From an uncultured Planctomycetaceae bacterium (GTDB lineage: Bacteria; Planctomycetota; Planctomycetia; Planctomycetales; Planctomycetaceae), in the NCBI GenBank assembly GCA_937975745.1, contig CALJUK010000696.1:1-9056 (forward strand): a stretch of 9,056 nucleotides of DNA. Direction: 5' to 3'. The notes under the pieces are model-generated. The model was not told the DNA's origin. It saw nothing but the letters and a program-made list of their open reading frames with translations, and made no database searches. Positions 1 to 5,770 of this stretch are shown piece after piece. The translations under genes were made by a program, and so were the position numbers. Numbering within the stretch: position 1 is the first letter of the stretch; each line of letters opens with the position of its first letter.

Positions 1-178
1 GGCCGCCATTATGAGTTCGCCGGAAAGCCATGTCAAAACGCCGTCGACCAGCCGATTGTTGACCGCGGCCAACAATCTCGTCGATCGGCGCGTCGGGAAC
101 GCTGGCCGAGGACTCGCCACCAACCGGTTTTGAAACTGGTTCTTGAACCACTTCCCGAGGGCGTGTGCCGTCCGTCAC
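1..178 (-). CDS. Partial hypothetical protein (N-terminal 59 residues, continues beyond left edge)
   Basis: On the minus strand a GTG codon at 178-176 overlaps the TGA stop of the DUF3365 gene (GTGA, 4 bases shared), the classic layout of translationally coupled genes. The frame then stays open to the window edge. The visible N-terminus is hydrophilic and looks disordered, with Pro/Val/Ser/Glu-rich sequence, then PIDEIVGRGQQ and a basic patch RRRFDMAFRR. No signal peptide, membrane segment or known motif is visible. First codon positions are G-rich in this frame, as expected for coding DNA, more so than in the competing minus frame. I see no good Shine-Dalgarno sequence before the GTG, so coupling to the upstream gene would be needed. 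I do not recognise the family. It would be the third gene of the Rrf2-DUF3365 operon, but it could also be chance open sequence. Confidence 0.42.
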   Translation of the reverse strand, partial: MTDGTRPREVVQEPVSKPVGGESSASVPDAPIDEIVGRGQQSAGRRRFDMAFRRTHNGG

Positions 179-762
179 TTGTTGTGAATCGGAATGCTGA
201 TCACCAAGCCGGCGAGTTTGGGTGTCTTCGAGGGCTTCTGGAAGAGGCCACCGTGGCAACTGACGCAGCCGTTTCCAAGAGGAATGGGCGTTGCGCGGCG
301 GAGGAAGCCATCTCGGACGACTTCAAACTCGGCCTTGCCAGCGGCCAACTCTGTCGCGGCCGACTTCTCGAATTCGGTTTCCGGTTCGTGGTCCAGGCTC
401 ATGGCCTTGAGGTTCACTGCAATCCAACGTGCCTCAATCTGCGATTTCTCGCTGAGTTCATCGAAGACGTCTTGCATCGCCCGTGCCGGGACGACCGCCC
501 GATCGCCGTGAAAGTAGCGGTGGTGCAGCGTGTCCAACGTCGCGGAGTAGACATCGTGCAACAGTCGCGCACGGTCCCGCGCCACGTCCTCTGCAACCCG
601 CTGTATGGAGGCTGGCTGGGGCTTTGCTTCCTGATCGCTCGAAGCAGCCGTGTCTGTCTCGCCTTTTGGCTCGTCGGCAGGCACAGTTTGCGTTCGAATC
701 GCGATGGTTGCCAACAGAACCACAGAAAACAGACATGCCGTTCGTTTCCACTGTGTCTTCAT
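175..762 (-). CDS. Secreted DUF3365 (Tll0287-like) single-heme c-type protein
   Basis: 195 residues. An N-terminal signal peptide (basic MKTQWKR, then hydrophobic residues about 9-22, cleavage probably near VPA-D at 29-30) points to export. After a Glu/Ala/Pro/Ser-rich linker (about 30-52) comes an alpha/beta domain and a single heme-c attachment motif CVSCH at 166-170, close to the C-terminus and followed by a final strand LAGLVISIPI. This order (helical start, beta sheet, late CXXCH, last strand) is the DUF3365/Tll0287-like pattern, whose known member is a PAS-like heme-c protein; such domains also occur as sensor modules. The start is supported by GAGG seven bases before the ATG. It lies 87 bases downstream of the Rrf2 gene on the same strand, probably the same transcript. 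A role as extracytoplasmic heme sensor of NO or redox state is inference. Confidence 0.85.
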   Translation of the reverse strand: MKTQWKRTACLFSVVLLATIAIRTQTVPADEPKGETDTAASSDQEAKPQPASIQRVAEDVARDRARLLHDVYSATLDTLHHRYFHGDRAVVPARAMQDVFDELSEKSQIEARWIAVNLKAMSLDHEPETEFEKSAATELAAGKAEFEVVRDGFLRRATPIPLGNGCVSCHGGLFQKPSKTPKLAGLVISIPIHNK

Positions 763-849
763 AGGGTTGCCTCAGGATGTTGTTGTCAGGTCAAGTTGTT
801 GAAGGCCGAGTTGTTCGGCGGGAAACCGCTGCTGTCCACCAGGCAGACT

Positions 850-1278
850 CTACTGTGCTGCCACATCGCACAATGGCACGATGTGGTCCGTTGAACGGAG
901 AATCTGTCCCAACGTGATACCCGCAAAGGCTTTCTCCGTCGCGGCGTAGGCCTTGTCGAGTTCCTGATGGAGTGGGCAAAGTTGTGTGTGGGAAGGGAGA
1001 CCCAGTGGGCATTCTCGGATCCGCTCAAGCGGGCTGACAGCATTCACGACGTCGAGAATCGTGATCTCGTCGGGGGAACGCGTCAGCGAATATCCGCCAC
1101 CAGGGCCGGGACGAGAAGTTATCAGGCGGGCATCAACAAGATCTTTCAGGACCTTGTTCAAGTAACGGCGGGGCACCTTGGTCTGTTCGGCGAGCGCATC
1201 GGCTCGTTCGGCCTGCGATTCGTCTCGCGACAGACAGGCCACTGTTCGCAATGCATACTCTGCAGTCTTCGACAGCAT
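850..1278 (-). CDS. Rrf2 family transcriptional regulator (NsrR/IscR-like)
   Basis: 142 residues, the usual Rrf2 length. It starts MLSKTAEYALR, typical of the family. A winged helix-turn-helix follows: recognition region about 27-50 (LAEQTKVPRRYLNKVLKDL) and wing with RPGPGGGYSL at 56-65. The effector region has C90 and C101 (ECPLGLPSHTQLCPLH) before the dimerisation helix; the three-Cys [Fe-S] ligand set of NsrR/IscR is not complete here, with H97 in between. Family members sense NO, iron-sulfur status or redox state and usually repress their targets. A GGGAAGAAG sequence precedes the ATG, and a TTGACA/TAGGAT promoter lies just upstream. The divergent heme-protein and NO reductase genes are the obvious targets, and control of its own operon is likely. 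The NO-sensing role is inferred from context; a different redox signal is possible. Confidence 0.92.
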   Translation of the reverse strand: MLSKTAEYALRTVACLSRDESQAERADALAEQTKVPRRYLNKVLKDLVDARLITSRPGPGGGYSLTRSPDEITILDVVNAVSPLERIRECPLGLPSHTQLCPLHQELDKAYAATEKAFAGITLGQILRSTDHIVPLCDVAAQ

Positions 1279-1310
1279 GGCTTCTTCCCATTATTCGACC
1301 AGCCGGCCGA

Positions 1311-1339
1311 ATCCTACACCTTGACGTATAGAATGTCAA
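1311..1339 (-). promoter_or_regulatory. Sigma70-like promoter for the rrf2-DUF3365 operon
   Basis: On the minus strand a perfect -35 box TTGACA (1339-1334) is separated by 17 bases from TAGGAT (1316-1311, 4 of 6 matches to the consensus -10). Transcription would begin near 1304, leaving a leader of about 25 bases before the Rrf2 ATG. Sequence match only, but the position and spacing are ideal. Confidence 0.6.
1321..1339. promoter_or_regulatory. Inverted repeat TTGAC-N9-GTCAA, candidate Rrf2 operator
   Basis: Perfect 5-bp arms 1321-1325 and 1335-1339 around nine bases. The arms are also the -35 boxes of the two divergent promoters, so a dimer bound here would block both. Rrf2 proteins bind palindromes of roughly this size, but the sequence does not match the E. 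coli NsrR or IscR consensus as I know them. Two facing -35 boxes would produce the same repeat by themselves, so the operator reading is tentative. Confidence 0.4.
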
Positions 1340-1349
1340 CCGCTAACCT
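1321..1349 (+). promoter_or_regulatory. Candidate divergent promoter for the heme protein / norZ arm
   Basis: TTGACG (1321-1326) lies 17 bases before TAACCT (1344-1349), a -10 box with only 3 of 6 matches but keeping the important second A and last T. The start would be near 1356, about 40 bases before the ATG at 1397. It is weaker than the opposing promoter, with which it overlaps in the -35 region. Weak boxes may fit a promoter that is controlled by a regulator. Confidence 0.4.
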
Positions 1350-1383
1350 TCACGCAGACACGCTCAGGACTGGATCAAACCGT

Positions 1384-1390
1384 GGGAGGT
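1384..1390 (+). promoter_or_regulatory. Ribosome binding site GGGAGGT deciding the start of the 437-residue heme protein
   Basis: A strong Shine-Dalgarno sequence lies 6 bases before ATG 1397 and 9 bases before the next in-frame ATG 1400. It overlaps the in-frame GTG at 1382, which therefore cannot be the start it serves. ATG 1397 or 1400 also places a standard signal peptide at the very N-terminus. Confidence 0.7.
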
Positions 1391-1396
1391 ACACCG

Positions 1397-2710
1397 ATGA
1401 TGAAGCTCCGCTGGCTGGCCTGCCTGGTTGGGGGTGTCATCCTTCTGGACTCCGCAACGAGCCTGGCGGCGGATGTGCTGGACGGCCCGCCGATCAATTA
1501 CCGTGAGGCCCCCGCCGCGAACAGCATTTCCCGTTTGCAGGATCGCCTCGACGCCGGGGACAAAACGCTGACCTTTGACGACGAGCGTGGCTACCTGAAG
1601 TCGGTTCTCTCTGCTTTGTCGGTCCCCGTCGAGTCGCAGATGCTGGTGTTTTCCAAGACCAGTCTGCAGCGGCATTGCATTTCCCCCCGCAGTCCCCGAG
1701 CCATCTATTTCAACGATGATATCTACGTGGGCTACTGCCAGTCGGGCGAAGCGTTGGAAATCTCAGCCGTCGATCCAACGCTGGGAACCGTATTCTACAC
1801 GCTGGAGCAGACGCGGTCCGATGCGCCCCGGTTCGAGCGACGCTCGGACAAGTGCCTGATCTGTCACAATTCGTCCCGAACCGAAGGTGTGCCAGGACAC
1901 GTCGTGCGGTCACTGTTTGTCGATGCCAGCGGCCAACCGATGTGTTCTTCCGGAAGTCGGTCTGTCGACCACACGACGCCGCTGAAAGATCGTTGGGGGG
2001 GATGGTATGTGACCGGGACGCACGGTTCACAGACGCACGTCGGAAACCTCGTGGTGCGGACTGCTCGGGTAACCGAGCCGGTCGACAATAGTCAGGGACA
2101 GAACATCACAGACCTCTCGGAACGGTTCCGTGTTGATCACTACCTGACACCGCACAGTGACATCGTGGCGTTGATGGTGCTGGAACATCAGACGCTGGTT
2201 CACAACCGATTGGTCAAGGCCAACTACGAAACGCGTCTGGCATTGTACTATGACGAGGCCGTGAACGACGCTGCCGACGCGCAATCCGGAAAACGGCTGG
2301 AAAGCACGACGCGGCGGATACAGGCCGCGGGCGACGATTTGGTCGACGCGATGCTCCTTGTCGATGAGGCTCCGCTGTCCGGGGCGATTCGAGGCACGGC
2401 TGGCTTTACGGACGTGTTTGTTCGGTCGGGCCCCCGGGATCATCGCGGTCGATCGTTGAGAGACCTGGACTTGCAGACGCGGTTGTTGAAGTACCCCTGC
2501 AGCTATCTCATCTACTCCGAAGTGTTCGACGCGCTCCCGGACGAGGTCCGCGAATACGTATTGCAACGTCTCTGGCACGTTTTGACGGCAACAGAACCAG
2601 AGGAGAAGTTCGCCCACCTGAGCGCCGCGGACCGAAACGCGATTGTCGAGATCCTTCGCGATACCAAACCGGGCCTGCCGGAGTATTGGAGCGAGTCCTC
2701 AAGCCGATAG
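1397..2710 (+). CDS. Secreted single-heme c-type protein of unrecognised family, next to NO reductase
   Basis: 437 residues from ATG 1397. A signal peptide (MMKLRW, hydrophobic 7-17, cleavage near SLA-A/AD at 23-26) directs export. One heme-c motif CLICH sits at 153-157 in the context RRSDKCLICHNSSRTEGVPG. A region about 75-140 has the phrases AIYFNDDIYVGYCQSGEALE and VDPTLGTVFYTLEQ before the heme; 165-230 is beta-rich with WGGWYVTGTHG; the C-terminal 240-430 is largely helical and contains several His (248, 253, 264, 269) that could give a second axial ligand. Extra cysteines at 94, 114, 183 and 368 could form disulfides after export. I do not recognise a named domain. It is the first gene of the divergent arm, 164 bases before norZ and probably under the same regulator. 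Possible jobs are NO binding, electron transfer or sensing; none can be decided from the sequence. It is too large and atypical to be a simple cytochrome c donor. Confidence 0.85.
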   Translation: MMKLRWLACLVGGVILLDSATSLAADVLDGPPINYREAPAANSISRLQDRLDAGDKTLTFDDERGYLKSVLSALSVPVESQMLVFSKTSLQRHCISPRSPRAIYFNDDIYVGYCQSGEALEISAVDPTLGTVFYTLEQTRSDAPRFERRSDKCLICHNSSRTEGVPGHVVRSLFVDASGQPMCSSGSRSVDHTTPLKDRWGGWYVTGTHGSQTHVGNLVVRTARVTEPVDNSQGQNITDLSERFRVDHYLTPHSDIVALMVLEHQTLVHNRLVKANYETRLALYYDEAVNDAADAQSGKRLESTTRRIQAAGDDLVDAMLLVDEAPLSGAIRGTAGFTDVFVRSGPRDHRGRSLRDLDLQTRLLKYPCSYLIYSEVFDALPDEVREYVLQRLWHVLTATEPEEKFAHLSAADRNAIVEILRDTKPGLPEYWSESSSR

Positions 2711-2832
2711 TCGATCTGTCACTCAGTGTCCACCAGACATGAATGGCGAAATGTGGCGTCTGTCGGCTGAGTCATCTGTGGGGGGCCATCCACTGTTGGC
2801 TGAGAACGTGGCAGCGAAGCGGACGGTCGTGG

Positions 2833-2846
2833 TGACCGCGCGGTCA
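2833..2846. promoter_or_regulatory. 14-bp perfect palindrome upstream of norZ, candidate operator
   Basis: TGACCGCGCGGTCA is identical on both strands and ends 28 bases before the norZ ATG, in the 164-base gap after the heme-protein gene. The half-sites TGAC/GTCA recall the arms of the repeat at 1321-1339, but the spacing is different. By chance a 14-bp palindrome would appear about once in two windows of this size, so the position is the main argument. I found no convincing -35/-10 pair in the rest of the gap, which otherwise holds only short repeats such as two GGCTGAG copies; norZ may be read through from 1397. Confidence 0.35.
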
Positions 2847-2874
2847 AATTCACTCACGCACGAACGGATGCACA

Positions 2875-5109
2875 ATGAAACGCCTGTGGTATTCCTTTGG
2901 TCTCGTGATGGTCTTGTCGTTTCTTGTGCTGGGCTGGATCGGCACTCGAATCTACCAGGAAATGCCGCCAATTCCTGAAAGGGTTGTGACCACCGATGGC
3001 CAAACGCTGATTGACACGGGCGAAATCACGGCGGGCCAGAGCGTCTGGCAAGCGCTGGGAGGGATGGAGGTCGGTTCTATCTGGGGCCACGGCAGTTACG
3101 TCGCTCCTGACTGGACTGCCGACTGGCTGCACCGGGAAGCGGTCTGGATTCTCGACCGATGGGCCGAGTCGGACCACAACGCAGGATTCGCCCAACTCGA
3201 CAACGAACAGCAGGCGCAACTGATCGCCCGCCTGACAAAGCTGCTCCGCACGAACACCTACGATCCATCAACTGGGACGGTGACGGTCGATCCTATTCGA
3301 GTCGAAGCGTTCGAGTCCAACCTCGCCCACTACACCGAAGTCTTCTCAAAAGGAAACGCCGACTACGCCATTCCTGCCGACGCCGTGTCCGATCCAGATC
3401 GACTTCGCAAATTGTCTGCGTTCTTTTTCTGGACGGCCTGGGCCGCTGCGACCGACCGCCCCGGTGATATCAGCACATATACGAACAACTGGCCTCATGA
3501 ACCGCTGATCGGCAATCAACCGACAGGCGACACGATTGTATGGACCGGTGTTAGTATCATCATGCTGCTGGCAGGCATCTCGGCGATGGCGTGGTGGTAC
3601 GCGTCGAAGCGAAGTGAACAAGAAGAACCGTCACATCCGGAATCCGATCCGCTGGCGCTCTGGGAGGCCACTCCATCTCAAACGGCGACGGTCAAATACT
3701 TCTGGGTCGTCTCGGCCCTGATTCTGGTGCAGATGCTTCTGGGTGTCGTCACCGCCCACTACGGAGTTGAGGGGGACGGCTTCTATGGTTTTCCGCTTTC
3801 CGACTGGCTTCCCTACAGTGTGACCCGAACATGGCACGTCCAGATGGGTCTGTTCTGGATCGCCACGGCTTGGCTGGCAGCGGGCCTGTTCATTGGCCCA
3901 TTGGTAAGCGATCACGAACCCAAGGGGCAACGGTTCGGCGTGAATGTGCTGTTCGGCGCGCTCCTGCTCGTCGTGGTGGGATCGCTCACCGGTGAATGGC
4001 TGAGCATCCAGAACAAAATGACCGATACGGTCTCGTTTTACCTCGGACACCAGGGTTACGAGTACGTCGATCTGGGGCGTGTCTGGCAGATTGCGTTATC
4101 GGTCGGACTGTTGCTGTGGCTGTTTCTCATGATTCGTGTCCTGCTTCCCGCGTTGCGTCGCACGGACGAGTCGAAGCAATTGGTTGTTCTACTGGCGATT
4201 GCCACGGGTGCCATCGCCTTATTCTATGGTGCCGGGCTGACCTGGGGACACCACACGCATTTGTCGATCGTCGAATACTGGCGGTGGTGGGTGGTCCACT
4301 TGTGGGTGGAGGGCTTCTTTGAGGTCTTTGCGACCACAGTCATTGCCTTCATCTTCATGCGGTTGAATCTCATTCGCCCCGGCGTTGCTGCGGCGGCCGC
4401 GCTGTTGTCAGCGACCGTATTCCTGGCTGGCGGAATCATCGGTACCTGTCACCATCTGTATTTTTCCGGGACGCCAACAGTCGCATTGGTTTGGGGGTCG
4501 GTCTTCAGTGCCCTGGAGGTTGTGCCCTTGGTCTTGGTTGGTTTCGACGCGACCGAAGACCTGAGACGTTCCCGACAATCGCCGTGGGTCCGGCGGTACA
4601 AATGGCCGATCTACTTCTTCGTGTCCGTCGCCTTTTGGAATATGGTAGGAGCAGGGCTCTTCGGCTTTATGATTAATCCACCCATTGCCCTGTACTATAT
4701 GCAGGGCCTCAACACGACGCCGCTTCACGGCCATGCAGCCCTGTTTGGAGTGTATGGAATGTTGGGACTCGGCCTGATGCTGCTTTGCCTGCGAGTGCTG
4801 ATTCCCGGCAAGGAATGGAAGGACGGACTGCTTCGTTTCTCGTTCTGGTCGTTGAACGGTGGCCTGATGGCGATGTGCGTCCTTAGCCTGTTGCCCGTGG
4901 GCTTGTTGCAGACAAAGGCTTCCGTCGAACACAGCTATTGGTACGCCCGCAGCAGCGAGTTTATGCAAACCGACCTGATGCAGACTCTCCGCTGGATGCG
5001 TGTTCCGGGCGACACCGTCTTCTTTCTGGGGGCCGTGGTGTTGGTCATCTTCGTCGCGGGCCTCAAGACCGGGCACTCGTTTCGAAGCGAGACGACTGAC
5101 CACACTTAA
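2875..5109 (+). CDS. norZ: Quinol-dependent nitric oxide reductase (qNOR, single-subunit)
   Basis: 744 residues, normal for qNOR. It reduces 2 NO to N2O in the cytoplasmic membrane with electrons from quinol. An N-terminal membrane helix (about 7-24) is followed by an extracytoplasmic domain (25-215) resembling the NorC fold but with no CXXCH; the first Cys of the protein is at 525, so heme c is absent, which defines the quinol type. A second anchor (219-242) leads into a NorB-like core of about twelve helices. Catalytic ligands are all present: H321 (WHVQMGLFW, low-spin heme), H475 with E479 and E483 (HLWVEGFFEVF, FeB site), H526/H527 (GTCHHLYFSG) and H618/H620 (LHGHAALFG). The ATG has a short GGAT at the Shine-Dalgarno position. 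It sits behind a secreted heme protein and a possible operator. With no other denitrification genes in view, NO detoxification is as likely as respiration. Confidence 0.97.
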   Translation: MKRLWYSFGLVMVLSFLVLGWIGTRIYQEMPPIPERVVTTDGQTLIDTGEITAGQSVWQALGGMEVGSIWGHGSYVAPDWTADWLHREAVWILDRWAESDHNAGFAQLDNEQQAQLIARLTKLLRTNTYDPSTGTVTVDPIRVEAFESNLAHYTEVFSKGNADYAIPADAVSDPDRLRKLSAFFFWTAWAAATDRPGDISTYTNNWPHEPLIGNQPTGDTIVWTGVSIIMLLAGISAMAWWYASKRSEQEEPSHPESDPLALWEATPSQTATVKYFWVVSALILVQMLLGVVTAHYGVEGDGFYGFPLSDWLPYSVTRTWHVQMGLFWIATAWLAAGLFIGPLVSDHEPKGQRFGVNVLFGALLLVVVGSLTGEWLSIQNKMTDTVSFYLGHQGYEYVDLGRVWQIALSVGLLLWLFLMIRVLLPALRRTDESKQLVVLLAIATGAIALFYGAGLTWGHHTHLSIVEYWRWWVVHLWVEGFFEVFATTVIAFIFMRLNLIRPGVAAAAALLSATVFLAGGIIGTCHHLYFSGTPTVALVWGSVFSALEVVPLVLVGFDATEDLRRSRQSPWVRRYKWPIYFFVSVAFWNMVGAGLFGFMINPPIALYYMQGLNTTPLHGHAALFGVYGMLGLGLMLLCLRVLIPGKEWKDGLLRFSFWSLNGGLMAMCVLSLLPVGLLQTKASVEHSYWYARSSEFMQTDLMQTLRWMRVPGDTVFFLGAVVLVIFVAGLKTGHSFRSETTDHT

Positions 5110-5354
5110 TCTCGAAACAGGGCGATCGGTTGGCTTTGGGATGTCCAGCGCCGCGCCCGATCTCACTAAAGAAGAGACTCGACCATTCCGGCGTACTCGC
5201 ACAGTGCCGACTGTCGTCTGCACGAAGGTCGCCTTGACCGAGCATCTGCACCTTCTGGCCCGTCGCTCAACGACCACAGGCAGCTCACCTGAGTGAACGA
5301 CCGCTGTCACAACTCACATGGTACAGACAAGACCCACGTTTTGCAGGAGACCCC
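5110..5354 (+). other. Intergenic gap between norZ and cupin, no clear gene
   Basis: This 245-base gap holds no gene I can support. A 51-codon frame (ATG 5141 to TGA at 5294-5296) has average codon use, no Shine-Dalgarno sequence and no recognisable motif. Two weak inverted repeats follow the norZ stop: GTTTCGA/TCGAAAC (5079-5085 with 5112-5118) and GATCGG/CCGATC (5124-5129 with 5157-5162). Both have long loops and no T-tract, so neither is a convincing terminator. A TTGACC at about 5233 has no -10 partner at normal spacing. The cupin may be transcribed from norZ or from a promoter I cannot identify. Confidence 0.5.
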
Positions 5355-5684
5355 ATGGCAATTCCACATGCCGCACCCGGAACAATCATCGACGTTCGAC
5401 CCTTCGAGCCAAACTCTGGAGATCACCACACTCAGACACTGGTCAAGACTGGCGAGTTGGAAGTCGTTCGCCTCGTCCTGCGTGCGGGAAAAGAAATCGC
5501 CACGCACAAGGCGCCTGGCCCGCTCGTGGTCCAGTGTCTGGAAGGTCGGGTCGAGTTCACAACGATGGGAAAGAGTCTGACCATGAAGCCGGGGCAACTC
5601 TGTTACTTGCACCCGCAGGAACCTCACGCAGTTCGCGCCGAGACGAACTCGTCACTGCTGCTAACGATCGTGCTGCCCAAGTAA
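5355..5684 (+). CDS. Small single-domain cupin protein
   Basis: 109 residues, no signal peptide, so cytoplasmic. One cupin barrel: motif 1 lies at G45 to G64 (GKEIATHKAPGPLVVQCLEG) and motif 2 at about 79-92 (PGQLCYLHPQEPHAV). H51 and H91 match metal-ligand positions, but the second His of HxH is A53 and the usual Glu of motif 1 is replaced by a hydrophobic residue near L57. C61, C83 and H86 are near the barrel mouth. An incomplete metal site suggests either an unusual ligand set or a binding rather than catalytic role. The start is well supported by AGGAGA five bases before the ATG. It follows norZ on the same strand after 245 bases. Small cupins accompany many stress and heme-protein genes; the ligand cannot be predicted here. 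Confidence 0.88.
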   Translation: MAIPHAAPGTIIDVRPFEPNSGDHHTQTLVKTGELEVVRLVLRAGKEIATHKAPGPLVVQCLEGRVEFTTMGKSLTMKPGQLCYLHPQEPHAVRAETNSSLLLTIVLPK

Positions 5685-5698
5685 GAATGCAGCGACCG

Positions 5699-5737
5699 AT
5701 GTGAAGAGTCGCCGGGCTGCGGCGCGGAGCGTCACAT
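5699..5737. terminator. Nested hairpin between convergent genes, possible bidirectional terminator
   Basis: An outer pair ATGTGA/TCACAT (5699-5704 with 5732-5737) encloses an inner GC stem CGCCG/CGGCG (5710-5714 with 5720-5724, 5-base loop). It lies in the 86-base gap where the cupin gene and the beta-helix gene converge, the expected place for a shared terminator. There is no T-tract on either strand, so a factor-independent terminator is uncertain. Confidence 0.35.
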
Positions 5738-5770
5738 TCCTGGAGACGTTGGGACTGCGACCTCAATCCG

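Noticed and set aside
806..820. Small hairpin GCCGA-GTTGT-TCGGC between the Rrf2 and DUF3365 genes
   Set aside because: Only a 5-bp stem, no T-tract, and the two genes look cotranscribed; not enough for a terminator or attenuator call.
130..894. Long plus-strand open frame (254 codons) antisense to the DUF3365 gene
   Set aside because: It overlaps a gene with a signal peptide, a CXXCH motif and a ribosome binding site on the other strand. Its product is Cys/Arg-rich with no recognisable domain, a typical antisense shadow in GC-rich DNA.
2027..2617. 196-codon minus-strand frame inside the heme-protein gene
   Set aside because: Fully contained in a gene with a signal peptide, strong ribosome binding site and heme motif; no independent start signal or domain.
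787..5240. TTGACC/GGTCAA seen in several gaps (near 790, 2842 and 5233), possible regulon motif
   Set aside because: The same hexamer also occurs inside coding sequence (near 2213, 3690, 5441 and 6964), so its presence in the gaps is not informative.
5141..5296. 51-codon plus-strand frame between norZ and the cupin
   Set aside because: No Shine-Dalgarno sequence, no motif, and length expected by chance in this composition.
4408..5310. 300-codon minus-strand frame antisense to norZ
   Set aside because: The plus strand carries an intact NO reductase with all catalytic ligands; the antisense product is low-complexity, Gln/His/Arg-rich and has no known fold.
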